64,000 nucleotides of DNA, taken from positions 434,001 to 498,000 of the forward strand of contig BGKB01000038.1 in assembly GCA_003116975.1 (NCBI GenBank). Reading direction: 5' to 3'. A program made the translations under genes and the position numbers. Each line of letters starts with the position of its first letter. Positions within the stretch are counted from its first letter, which is position 1. This stretch comes from Aurantiochytrium sp. KH105 (Eukaryota; Sar; Bigyra; Thraustochytrida; Thraustochytriidae). Under the pieces are notes generated by a model, which made no database searches, was not told where the DNA came from, and worked only from the letters and a program-made list of their open reading frames with translations. Below are positions 30,046 to 40,226 of the stretch, piece after piece.

Positions 30046-31401
30046 TTAAAAGAGCGGCGTCCAAAGGGTGTCTTCGATGTGTCGCAGCGTTTTGGCGAGC
30101 ATTGGAGAGACCATTGTACTAGAGCCTATTGCTGCAGCATCAGGCAAGCCTCGATCAATTTGCAAGACACGGGAGCGCGCTGACTCGTTGTTCGAGGTGC
30201 ACTTGGCGTCTCCATTGGCAAGTATAGATCCTTGATCAGACTCGTCAATGCTCTTGATGGCCTCGCGGAGCTTGCTTTTAAGCTTTTGTGCGCGCTGAAA
30301 TGCATGTTCCACTTTAGCATGGCGCTCTTGCGCATATTGAAGCGCTTGCTTATGCGCAAGCTCTCGTTTCTCACGTTCATCGTCGTGCATCCGGTGCACG
30401 ACTTCGAGAGATCGCAGGCGGATTTCGCCAGTGCCCTTAACCTCATCTGATGGCTTGCTCGATCCACTTGGGATTTTGTGTCCGTTTTGGGGACGCTGCA
30501 CTTTGGTGGGCCTGTTTTCTCGCGTTTCTGGTCCGTTGCTCTCGATAGTTGTGGAGGTCTCCGTCTTGATTGCTTTGGCAACAGGAAGTGCTTGTGTGCT
30601 TCTTCGAGATGCGGCACTGGTGCTCTGACGCGCAACAGAATTTCTGGATTGGCGCATGGACGCTGCTCTAGCTTCTCGCATCGACTCGTATCTGCTTTCT
30701 GTGCGAGAGGTTTCCTCTTGTGACATTGCGATAGCCATTCGCGCTTGTTCTGCTGCAGCTTCGCGTTGCAATTTTTCAAGCTCAGCTTGAAATACTGCGT
30801 CTGAGGCTACCCAAGGTGAATTTTTCTTTGTTCGGCGTCTTCCTGTACCTCGCTTCTGATTTTTTGTGCTAGAAGGGCCAGCGGGGGTGCCAATGGGAGA
30901 AAAGACGTCTGACAGGTCATACGATTCGCTGCTTGCTTGCTCTTCGTTTTCGACGCTGTTGTTTGTGGGTTCGACAGGTTTGGAAAGTCGACGCCCTGGA
31001 TAAATGTAGCCGCGGCGACGCTGCACACGAAGTGCGGCCTCGGGATCCACCGAAGGTCTCTGATGCATTTGCGTATCTTTCGAAATTTGCGCAGCTTTAC
31101 TTCGCTGCTGTGCATGTCTCGAATTTTTTGCCAAAAGATAGCTGAGACGTGCGAGGCGTTTATGCTCGTCCGTATCAGGGTCGCCATACCCGAGGGTGCG
31201 CGCAAGAATGGAAGGGTCGAGGTCGTCCTCGTGCTTCCGCGCAAAGCGTCTCAGCGCATTGCGACCCGGCGTTTCGAGTTTCTGGGTTCGTCTCAGCTCA
31301 TGGAGAGCTTTTTCCTTTTCCTCGTCCCAGCTGTCGTCGCGCTCATCCGGATCGTTGTAGAAGCTTGCAAACGAACCCCGGCGGCGTATGGTGTGTTTCA
31401 T
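30046..31401 (-). CDS. Conserved-looking hypothetical protein, charged, with C-terminal helix
   Basis: A 451-residue protein with no recognised domain. It begins with a basic Ser/Phe motif (Arg-Arg-Arg-Gly-Ser-Phe-Ala-Ser-Phe). A helical segment follows at about 25-120, including Asp-Pro-Ser-Ile-Leu-Ala-Arg-Thr-Leu-Gly-Tyr-Gly. Then come a disordered Ser/Lys/Arg-rich middle and a charged helix at about 330-395 containing His-Arg-Met-His-Asp-Asp-Glu-Arg-Glu-Lys-Arg-Glu-Leu. Composition, clear ATG and stop, and tail-to-tail placement 179 bp from the Sfi1-like gene argue that it is real. No function can be assigned. A cytoskeletal partner is possible but unsupported. Confidence 0.7.
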   Translation of the reverse strand: MKHTIRRRGSFASFYNDPDERDDSWDEEKEKALHELRRTQKLETPGRNALRRFARKHEDDLDPSILARTLGYGDPDTDEHKRLARLSYLLAKNSRHAQQRSKAAQISKDTQMHQRPSVDPEAALRVQRRRGYIYPGRRLSKPVEPTNNSVENEEQASSESYDLSDVFSPIGTPAGPSSTKNQKRGTGRRRTKKNSPWVASDAVFQAELEKLQREAAAEQARMAIAMSQEETSRTESRYESMREARAASMRQSRNSVARQSTSAASRRSTQALPVAKAIKTETSTTIESNGPETRENRPTKVQRPQNGHKIPSGSSKPSDEVKGTGEIRLRSLEVVHRMHDDEREKRELAHKQALQYAQERHAKVEHAFQRAQKLKSKLREAIKSIDESDQGSILANGDAKCTSNNESARSRVLQIDRGLPDAAAIGSSTMVSPMLAKTLRHIEDTLWTPLF

Positions 31402-32184
<783 letters not shown>

Positions 32185-33318
32185 TTAAAGGTGAAAGTTG
32201 GGGGTGGACTTGGAGATCTCAGACTCCTCGGCGTTCATGTCAGCCTCAATGTCCGCAAAGAGCGGGGTCGAGAGGTAGCGCTCGGCGTGGTCCGCGACGA
32301 TGGCGCAAATGTTGGTGCCAGGGGGGGCCTCCTTGGCGATGTCAAGAGCAACGGCCATGGAGGCACCACCCGAGATGCCGCAAAAGATACCCTCCTTCTT
32401 GGCAAGGAGCTGAGCGGTCTCAATGGCGCGCTTGGGGTCGACCGGCATGACCTGATCGTAGGCGCCACTGGACTGGGCCTTGGCGAGCAGGCGGGAGATA
32501 AAGTCCGGGGTCCAGCCCTGGATGGGATGGGCGGAGAAGGCCGGGTGCGAGCCTGCAGCGCTACCGTCCGGGTTGCGCTCCTGGTCCTGGCCGCTGGTAA
32601 GAAGAGCCGCCGGTGCCGGCTCGCAAGCGACAATGTTGGTGTTCGGGCTACCAGCCTTGATGGTGCGGCCAGCACCGTAGAGAGTGCCGCCGGTGCCCCA
32701 GCCGAGAACAAAGTAGTCGAGGTTACGATCCGCAAAGGAAGAGAGAATTTCCGGGCCAGTCGTGCAGGCGTGGTAGTCGGCATTGTCGTCGTTGTCAAAC
32801 TGGCGAGTCTGGAACCATCCGTGCTCCTCAGCGAGCTCCTTGGCTTTCTTGACCATACCGGTGCCCTTTTCGGCCGCAGGGGTGAGAATAACCTTGGCGC
32901 CAAGCATGCGCATGGTCTTGCGACGCTCGACGCTAAAAGTCTCGACCATGGTAATGACGCAGTTGAGTCCGCGGGCCGCGCAGACCATGGCGAGGGAGAT
33001 GCCGGTGTTGCCGCTGGTGGCCTCGACGACGGTGTCACCGGGCTTGAGCTCGCCGCGACGCATGGCCTTGTCGATAACGGCGAAGGCGAGGCGATCTTTT
33101 ACGGAGGCGAGGGGGTTAAAGTACTCGAGCTTGCCGTACACGTTGACGCCCTCGGGCGCGATGTTGTTGATGCGCACAATGGGCGTCTCGCCAATCGTCT
33201 GCAGGACGTTGTCGTACAGCCGGCCGCTCAGCGCCGCGGAGGCGTGGATGCCACGCGCCGCGACGGCGCGCTGGGCGGCGACGCGGACGCCGCGGGACGC
33301 AGCCTTGTGCAGCATCAT
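32185..33318 (-). CDS. Cysteine synthase (O-acetylserine sulfhydrylase), probably mitochondrial
   Basis: A 377-residue PLP enzyme of fold type II that would condense O-acetylserine with sulfide to give cysteine and acetate. Residues 1-30 are rich in Arg, Ala and Ser without acid, as in a mitochondrial presequence. The catalytic body starts near 35 with Ile-Gly-Glu-Thr-Pro. The PLP lysine is K74 in Ala-Ser-Val-Lys-Asp-Arg. The substrate-binding loop Thr-Ser-Gly-Asn-Thr-Gly is at 101-106, the phosphate-binding Gly-Thr-Gly-Gly-Thr at 208-212, and Gly-Ile-Ser-Gly-Gly-Ala at 314-319. The family's Met-Pro-Glu-Thr loop is here Met-Val-Glu-Thr (residues 124-127). The segment at about 241-265 is longer than in bacterial CysK. 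Cystathionine beta-synthase is less likely because the heme and CBS regulatory domains are missing. Confidence 0.92.
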   Translation of the reverse strand: MMLHKAASRGVRVAAQRAVAARGIHASAALSGRLYDNVLQTIGETPIVRINNIAPEGVNVYGKLEYFNPLASVKDRLAFAVIDKAMRRGELKPGDTVVEATSGNTGISLAMVCAARGLNCVITMVETFSVERRKTMRMLGAKVILTPAAEKGTGMVKKAKELAEEHGWFQTRQFDNDDNADYHACTTGPEILSSFADRNLDYFVLGWGTGGTLYGAGRTIKAGSPNTNIVACEPAPAALLTSGQDQERNPDGSAAGSHPAFSAHPIQGWTPDFISRLLAKAQSSGAYDQVMPVDPKRAIETAQLLAKKEGIFCGISGGASMAVALDIAKEAPPGTNICAIVADHAERYLSTPLFADIEADMNAEESEISKSTPNFHL

Positions 33319-34221
33319 CTCTCCTTTTCTCCTTGCCTCGAAGCGCGAGCGGGCGTGCGTGCGAGTGGGCGAGCGAGCGGGCGGGCGTGCGGGCGGGCGA
33401 AGGGGCGAGTGCGGGAAAGCGAGTTGCTCTCCTGTCCTTTTGCGCGGCGCGGCGGAGTACAGCTTTGTCTGAGGTCGCCTTCGTTACGGAGAGGATACTC
33501 CAGTCGCCGCGGGTCCACGGGCGGCGCTAACTCGCAGCCCGCCCCCCTCCTGCGACGTTGGTGCAAGCTCCTCGGCGACTCCTTGTTCACGGCTCCTCAT
33601 CGCTCACGAGGGGACCGGGAGGGGGCTACAGAAGAACTTTAGGCTGATGACGTTTTGCTTGCCTATTCTTCCTTGGCATTTTTAGTAACTAGCCTACTAG
33701 TATACGACTACTACTAGTACTGCCTAGCAGTAGTACTAACTTCAAGCGTCTGACGAAGCGGGAAGGAATATGGTGTAAAACCGAGATTGGACCTTTTTTT
33801 TTTTTTTTTTTGCAGCTGCACGCTTGATGCGGATGGCGGAGATCCGCAGGCTGGCCGCAGTTGCCCTGAGATTTACATTCGTCAGCGCTGGAGGATGAAG
33901 ATCGAAAAGTTTTGATATGGTGAACAAGATAAGATTCGCTTGCGTGCGCTAAAGGAATAGTTAACGCTCCGATGGCGCGACGCGTTCGCACGCCACCGAC
34001 ATCATACAGAACTGGAGTTTTTCTTTCTTAAGTCGAATCACGCAAGTCAGTAAGTGAAATGCACCCTGGCTAGCCGTCCCCGTAGGGTGGGCGCAGGTCC
34101 ATCTACCTTGCGAAGGATATTTGTGATGGCGAGCTTTAAAAAACATGCCGAGGCGACAAACCCAGTATACATCCTCTTCCTTCGATCAAGCATGTGAGAA
34201 GCTGGTATCTTTTATTTTGAT
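33319..34221. other. Intergenic region
   Basis: No gene is supported. It contains the GCGA/GCGG-rich leader of cysteine synthase (33345-33420), a stretch of short overlapping CTAGTA-type inverted repeats at 33686-33740, and an 18-T run at 33794-33811. Confidence 0.5.
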
Positions 34222-36486
34222 CTAGCAGTAAGCTGGGCCAGCTACATCAATACTTCCTAACGCGGGTGTCAGGCCAGGATCAGCGGTATAGTAGTCGCAG
34301 TACGCGGTTTCGAGAACAGCATATTTATCCAAGACAGCGAAGCCGCAGCCTGGTACATTGCGGCACAGAAGCTGACAGTCCTCTGCCGTCTCTTCGTCGG
34401 AATGAGTGGTGTACGAGAGATAGTACTCATGTAAATTACTCACACCGTCCCAGACGTAGCTCACACCGATCCAGCACGAAGCTGGCGTATCTGTTGGCGC
34501 ATCTGTAGGTGCAAGGGTAGGCGTAGGAGTTGGCGCCGGTGTGGGTGCATCCGTTGGAGTAGGTGTAGGTGCATCCGTTGGAGCATCAGTTGGTGCGTTA
34601 GTCGGCGCGTCCGTAGGAGCATCCGTAGGTGCAGCTGTGGGGGCATTCGTGCAGAATCTCGATCCCGAGGTCCACCTTTCGGATGCAGTAGAAGCAGCTT
34701 CCCGCAGCTCGCTCATGAGATTGCATTGCGCAGCTGCATTCTCACCTTCCCAGGAGCTCTGGGCACGAAAGCTCCAGTAGTTGCAGCCCTCGGTCTCGAC
34801 ACACTTGGAGTGACACTGCTCGGGAAGCTGGATGCCTGCGTTGTCTTCAAAGGATCCAAGCTTGTGATTTGCCTGGGCTTTGTTAATGACGTACTGATGA
34901 TAACATCCTTCGATGAAGATTACCGGGCTCAACGTGGGCGCCTCGGTTGGCGACTCTGTGGGCGCCTCGGTGGGTGCATTCGTTGGAGCATCGGTTGGCG
35001 CCTCGGTTGGCGCATCTGTGGGCGCGTCCGTCGGTGCCTCGGTTGGCGCGCTTGTGGGGCTTGGAGTGATGCCAAGTAGGCTGGTCTCACACTGATCGTC
35101 GACCAGTTGATCCGCAAGGGCATGCCAGCTCACGTATTCCTCGACCTTGTACAAATCCACTGCAGGTTTAATCTTCTGGTACAGAGACGCGCTACCCTGC
35201 TCGTTCCCGACACGGACAGCAAGGTAGTCGGCAACTCTGCGAATCTGCTTGACAAACTTTTGCGTGCACGCCTTGGCGGCCTTTTTCGGATACTTGTTTT
35301 CTTTGTTGTAGTTTGCGCAAAGAATGGGCAGACGGCCATACTCCCACTCTACGTTTGGAACGTCATCACCAATGTGCACAACAATAGTAGACCGTGCGTC
35401 GTGCGTCAATTCGGTATCAATTCTCTGCGCCTCTTCGATTATGCCAAGCGCGGTAAGAAGCCCTAGAGGCATGTTAGTATTTTGCCGCTGCTCATCCGTG
35501 TGAGAAATGCCTTCTACAGCAGTTGCGAGGTCCGAGGCCGAGTCAAAATAGGCGCTGCCGTCATCATTGACAAGCGGGAAATTTTCGTTGATGTCTGTCG
35601 AGTACTCGATCAGGCCAAAGCGTGCATGGCCTGTCCAGCGAGAGGCAAAGTCCAGAACGAACTCGTAAGCTTCGGCAAGGTCCTCATCGCTGGTAGTGAG
35701 GGATGCATCAACGACGAAGAGAATGTCTACTGGATCTCCGCATCCCTTGGGCGTGACTGCTGCATTAGCGTCGCAAACAAGCTCGGCAACACCGGAGGCA
35801 ATCGTCGACTCGTCAGTGAGATCAGATGGTACCTCTACGTAGGCGTCGAGAGGCGCGGAAGGGAGGATTGGGCTATCACCAATGGGAACGTAGATGAATT
35901 TCATGCCATCCTCGTCAACGAGATCAAGGAGCTGAGCGTGAATGCACTCTTTGATGGCTTCGTCAGAGAAATCTCTGGCGCTGCCAATGTTGGAGCACAC
36001 GTTGCCCACGAGGTTCTTGCTATAGCGCGCGAAATTGACTGCGCCATCAGAGATGAGAATGATGATCTCGGTGGCACCACGAGGCTGCTTGCCGATCATT
36101 CGTCCGGCAAGGTCGATTGCGTAGGGCACGTTGGTGTCGGAGGACCGAGTGATTGACATGGACGTGATGAGCCTATGAAAGTAGCCACTGTTCTTGACCT
36201 GCCAGAGCTGCCTCGACTTGTAAGCTTTATTGCTAAAACTGAACGCCGTGACGCGGTCCTTGGATGCGGTAACGCCGATGTCGAATTCTGCGGCGATGGC
36301 AAGCGCGATATTTTGAGCAAGGCGGAAGTTACTTTTACTGGTCGATGCGTCGAGCATCATGACAACATCATATGGGGCGCAGCTAGAGCTCGGGCCTACG
36401 CCGACTGCTTCGGATGCAGCGTTCACAGAGGCAGCCAGGCCCAGCGCTGCCAAGAGCACTGCGGCGGCTCGGAGCATGTTCTTCAT
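34222..36486 (-). CDS. Secreted protein with two vWA domains and two PAN/apple-like domains
   Basis: A 754-residue protein starting at the ATG at 36486, which gives a clean signal peptide (residues 1-23, hydrophobic core then Val-Asn-Ala). The longer frame would bury this signal behind a charged extension. Two von Willebrand A domains follow. Domain 1 (about 38-235) has MIDAS D46-A-S48-T-S50 and a later Thr at 118. Domain 2 (about 252-455) has D260-A-S262. Both match the D-x-S-x-S/T metal site, with Thr at the fifth position in domain 2. Two Cys-rich modules of about 85 residues resembling PAN/apple domains follow, each preceded by a Pro-Thr-x-Ala-Pro-Thr linker (about 471-516 and 607-660). 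The linkers are likely O-glycosylated stalks. A role in adhesion or extracellular matrix is expected. No GPI signal or C-terminal membrane segment is seen, so it is probably released or held by partners. Confidence 0.88.
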   Translation of the reverse strand: MKNMLRAAAVLLAALGLAASVNAASEAVGVGPSSSCAPYDVVMMLDASTSKSNFRLAQNIALAIAAEFDIGVTASKDRVTAFSFSNKAYKSRQLWQVKNSGYFHRLITSMSITRSSDTNVPYAIDLAGRMIGKQPRGATEIIILISDGAVNFARYSKNLVGNVCSNIGSARDFSDEAIKECIHAQLLDLVDEDGMKFIYVPIGDSPILPSAPLDAYVEVPSDLTDESTIASGVAELVCDANAAVTPKGCGDPVDILFVVDASLTTSDEDLAEAYEFVLDFASRWTGHARFGLIEYSTDINENFPLVNDDGSAYFDSASDLATAVEGISHTDEQRQNTNMPLGLLTALGIIEEAQRIDTELTHDARSTIVVHIGDDVPNVEWEYGRLPILCANYNKENKYPKKAAKACTQKFVKQIRRVADYLAVRVGNEQGSASLYQKIKPAVDLYKVEEYVSWHALADQLVDDQCETSLLGITPSPTSAPTEAPTDAPTDAPTEAPTDAPTNAPTEAPTESPTEAPTLSPVIFIEGCYHQYVINKAQANHKLGSFEDNAGIQLPEQCHSKCVETEGCNYWSFRAQSSWEGENAAAQCNLMSELREAASTASERWTSGSRFCTNAPTAAPTDAPTDAPTNAPTDAPTDAPTPTPTDAPTPAPTPTPTLAPTDAPTDTPASCWIGVSYVWDGVSNLHEYYLSYTTHSDEETAEDCQLLCRNVPGCGFAVLDKYAVLETAYCDYYTADPGLTPALGSIDVAGPAYC

Positions 36487-37317
36487 GATTCTTGATCTCG
36501 GCCAAGTCTCGAGTTTTGATTTTGCTCGCCATTTGCGTGGGACATCGTTTCCATCTCGTCTTGAGTCCGCTTCTTGTTTTCCAGTCTCGAGCACGCGCCC
36601 GAAGCTTGGCTACCCTCAAGTGTCGCGATGGTAGAGCGAGCATTCCTTCAAGTGTTGTATCCATTTCCTGCTCGAGTACCTTCGGCGTAAATGGATATAG
36701 ATATATCTCACAAAAGACGCAACCAGTGAGATGATGCTTCTTGCAGAGATGAAGGACGGTCGTTTGCTGAGTGGATTGGTTGGCTAAATTTATTTCCTGG
36801 CCTGGCCAATCCCTACTTTGCAGGCATTACATGAGTCAAATGTCAGCAATGAGATCGTCTGCCTTCGATGCGCAAACAACTGCAGGTTGCAAAGTATCCC
36901 TCTTCCATCGCCCGGCTTTCCGCCTTCGCACGTTACGCGTTCCGTCTCTCTCGCACTTTTCCGGCCGCTTTTCCTCGAAACGTCCCGTGCAGACGCGACC
37001 GTGAGCGCATAGGTTCGATGAATTTTGAGCAGTCCTGTCGTCCCTTGGCAAAATCGGGCAAAATGGAAAAAAACTTCCCCCCTGGCCAAGCGAAGACTAT
37101 TTCCGTGGCAAGGCGAGGAGAGGAGAGACCGAAGCCTTGACAGAAAGGCAGGCAGACAGGCAGGCAGGGCGCGCACTTCACGTAGCATCGCCTCGTCCGC
37201 CTCCCGCTCGCTGGATGATGTGACGGCCAGGCGTGCATAAGCAACGAAGTGTCTTCGAGTCGGAAAGAGAAGTAGTGCGTTACGAGATCTCGTCCTCACT
37301 GTCAATGTGAAGTATAC

Positions 37318-37361
37318 GACGAATGGACAAATGGACGAATGGACGAATGGACGAATGGACG
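37318..37361. repeat. Eight-base tandem repeat (GACGAATG)n
   Basis: About five tandem units of GACGAATG, one with an AA substitution. Confidence 0.9.
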
Positions 37362-37423
37362 TGCCACGAGGAACAGAAGAAGGAGGGACAGGATGGAAAG
37401 GAGAGAGGCGCGTCTACTTATTT

Positions 37424-37454
37424 GCCTGCCTGACTGCCTGCCTGCCTGCCTGCC

Positions 37455-37507
<53 letters not shown>

Positions 37508-37508
37508 G
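37424..37508. repeat. Compound (CTGC)n-(CTGT)n microsatellite
   Basis: CTGC units with one CTGA interruption pass into an uninterrupted CTGT run. The junction suggests a point change spread by slippage. Confidence 0.95.
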
Positions 37509-39059
37509 ACGAGCGCGAAGTCGAAAGTCCGAGGAGAAAGACCGGCGAGCTGGGCATAAAAGTTGGTCAATGAGAAGTGGGGCAAGCTGGGTTTTAGACA
37601 AAGCCTGCAGGCTGGGGGGCGGGCGCCGCTGCCGCGCGAGAGAGGCAGAGGTGCCCTGCTATTCGTGGTGGCGCTACGCAGAGAACATCCCCACAGAACG
37701 TCTTCTGCCGTGACAAGGTGCATAAAATGCGACACAAATCAACGGCAATAGTTGAGCGATTGCGAGAATAGAAACAGCATTGTGTTTTTAAAAAAAGAAG
37801 GGAGTCGAGCGAAGAAGAAATGAGCGTGAACCGGGAAAAATCCGTGTTTTATGCATCGCACAGCTGACCCTGACACGGCAATAGAGGGGCCTTCATACCG
37901 GGAAGTCGTGAAAAAAGCGTTATTTAGCCAGGTAATCACCCTAGGTTGACTCCACTGATAACAAGTTCACAGTTTCGGCGGTCTGCTGTTGCATGTACAT
38001 AGCTCAGATATTTTTTTCAGAGAAAGGCTGCAATTTTTTGAATCTGTTCGTCCGACGGCGGCCCTCACGCTCTAGTCTTTCCACTCTTGTTGCATAGGTT
38101 GGTTGCATTGGCTTGTTGCTTTACACACTGTATCGTTTTCTGAAGTTCGTCCTTGGAGAACTTATACATACGCTGTCACATCGCTCTCGCTCCACAATCA
38201 AAGGTAGAGCGTTTCCGTGTCGGCCCCAGAAGTTGCAGACGACGCGACTGCTTGCACCCGTCCGAAAAGAACGTGTTGAGGGACCGTCTGTACTTGTCTC
38301 ATAGGTGTGCGGCTATACCGGACCTGGTGGAGAATGTGCGATTGTCGCGGGTGTCACGAGCGACCAGCCAGCTTTCAAACAGCTTTCCTCTGAGCTTCAG
38401 GTTGGGACTCGTTCACTGTCAATCTCGTGGGACTTCGACCTGCTGGCGACTAGCAGCGGTGGCGGCTGCGGCGTGGCAACGGCTGTGGGCTGTGTTCGCG
38501 TGGAGATCGAAAGCAGTGCCGTGATGAATTTTGCACAGAGAGGCTAATGGGACCAACAGACATTGACGAGTGGCCATGTTGAAAGAAGATGAACGTGTGA
38601 GTAGCCACAACTGCAACGAACAAATCGAATGATGAAGAGTTCAAAGGAGCTAGCCACTCTGTTCTGTCAATCAGTTTCGCAGGTCGAGGCAAGATTGCAA
38701 GGAAACGGTTGTGAAACTATGAAACAAAAAGTTGAAGAGCCCTGTGACAAGACAGTTTGACCCAGGTCCCCGTTGAGGGACTTGGGCTGAGCTGCTTGCC
38801 GACTCTCAGGTCACGTGTGAGGTTTCCAAAATTAGGGGGTTCTGTTTTGAGGGTGAGGAGCGTCGGGCGTTTGTGCTCCATCATAATTTTTTTGGTCTCC
38901 TTTTCATAATCGTTGAGGGTGGGGGGATTTTGTAAAAAAGAGGTTCGCATGCGGTATCTCGAAAGAATTCGTCAGCGCCTGTGAGCGAGCGCGACGTGTC
39001 AGATGATGTACAACAGCGTGCTGCAGAGGGCTAAAGTGTTTGCCCAACTAGTGCACAAT

Positions 39060-40133
39060 TTAGCGGTTGATCTCGGGGCCAATGTCGAAGTCCTTGCCAC
39101 CAAGAGCGCGGCTCTTGCGGAAGGCAGCCCAGCAGGCATCCGAGACGACTGTACGTAATGCGCCGCGCTCAAGGTGGAAGAGCGCTTCTGAGGTGGTGCC
39201 ACCGGGGGAGGTGATGTCGTTACGGAGAATCGTGACGGGGTTCTTGGAGAGCGACGAGTAGTGGGCGGTACCGATCATGGTCTGCTCGACAAGGCGGGTG
39301 GCAAGGTCGCGGGGGAGACCCATGTGGACGCCGCTGTCGACCATTGCCTCCTGAAGGATGAGGAAGAAGGCCGGGCCGCTGCCGCTAATAGCCGTGGAGG
39401 AATCGAGGATGTCTTCGTCGTCGACGCGCTCCTGCTCGCCGCAGGCCTCGAAGAGCTTGCTGATCTTGGTCTCGGTGCTTTCGTCAACGCAGGGGTCGCA
39501 GGTCCAGACAGTCATACCCTCACCAATGGTGGAGGGCGTGTTGGGCATGGAGCGGCAGACCTTGTCACTTTCGAGACCGGTGCGCATCATGTCCATGGTG
39601 AGGCCGGCGATGATGGAGATTGCGGTAAAGTTGCGGTCTTCAGCGGGGGTTGCCTTCTTGATCTGCTCAAAGACAGTCTTGACGGTGCGGGGCTTAACGG
39701 CGAGGATGACGAGGTCGGCCTCCTTGAGGAGATCCGCGGCGCCTCCGACGGTCTGGAAGGTGGTGATGTTGTACTCCTTTTCGAGGAGCTCGCGGCGGTT
39801 CTTGGCCGGGTCAATGGCAGAGACATCGAACTGCTGGGGAACGCCCTCGGGCGGGTTCACAAGGCCCGAGATCATCGCCTCGGCCATCTTGCCGCCTCCG
39901 ATGAAGAGTGCCTTGACCTTTTGGTTGCCGGTGCTGACGTTGGCGTCGCTCGAGGCTCTCCTCAAGGAGCGGCGAGCCTCCATGCGGCTGATCTGCCTTG
40001 CCTCGGCCATCGTGGACGTGAGTGCCCTCGGGGTCGTAGCGGTCGCGGCTGCGGCGCCTACGCGGGTGCGCATGATAGGCGCCGCTGAGGCGCTGGCCAC
40101 GGGCACGGCCCTTTTTGCGAGGAGTCCGAGCAT
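39060..40133 (-). CDS. Pyrroline-5-carboxylate reductase, probably mitochondrial
   Basis: A 357-residue enzyme for the last step of proline synthesis, reducing pyrroline-5-carboxylate with NAD(P)H. Residues 1-65 are Ala/Arg/Ser/Thr-rich and look like a mitochondrial presequence. The Rossmann motif Phe-Ile-Gly-Gly-Gly-Lys-Met-Ala is at 77-84. Ala-Val-Lys-Pro-Arg lies near 145, the conserved Arg-Ser-Met-Pro-Asn-Thr-Pro near 195, and Ser-Gly-Ser-Gly-Pro-Ala-Phe-Phe near 255. The family signature around Asp-Ile-Thr-Ser-Pro-Gly-Gly-Thr-Thr lies near 315. All expected blocks are present and in order. The presumed leader carries a CAG-type triplet repeat. The presequence is longer than usual, so a downstream start would give a cytosolic form. 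Confidence 0.93.
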   Translation of the reverse strand: MLGLLAKRAVPVASASAAPIMRTRVGAAAATATTPRALTSTMAEARQISRMEARRSLRRASSDANVSTGNQKVKALFIGGGKMAEAMISGLVNPPEGVPQQFDVSAIDPAKNRRELLEKEYNITTFQTVGGAADLLKEADLVILAVKPRTVKTVFEQIKKATPAEDRNFTAISIIAGLTMDMMRTGLESDKVCRSMPNTPSTIGEGMTVWTCDPCVDESTETKISKLFEACGEQERVDDEDILDSSTAISGSGPAFFLILQEAMVDSGVHMGLPRDLATRLVEQTMIGTAHYSSLSKNPVTILRNDITSPGGTTSEALFHLERGALRTVVSDACWAAFRKSRALGGKDFDIGPEINR

Positions 40134-40160
40134 CGTCTTGGGTGGGGTTGGGGCTTGGAG

Positions 40161-40226
40161 TTGCTGCTGCTGTTTGCGCTTGCTGCTGCTGCTGCTGCTG
40201 CTGCTGTTGCAGTTGCTGTTGCTGTA
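40161..40226. repeat. CTG/TTG triplet repeat
   Basis: A CTG-rich triplet tract, read as CAG on the transcript strand, lies just upstream of the pyrroline-5-carboxylate reductase start and probably in its 5' leader. Confidence 0.9.

Larger units (their letters stand above)
36487..39059. other. Intergenic region of 2.6 kb
   Basis: No supported gene. An 80-codon frame at 38305-38547 lacks an initiating ATG and any family motif. Repeats are present at 37318-37361 (eight-base unit) and 37424-37508 (CTGC then CTGT). The region should hold the promoter of the vWA gene and the 3' UTR of pyrroline-5-carboxylate reductase. Confidence 0.5.

Noticed and set aside
38305-38547. 80-codon frame with a Cys/Gly-rich start
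   Set aside because: No initiating ATG, no family match and no neighbouring frame to extend it.
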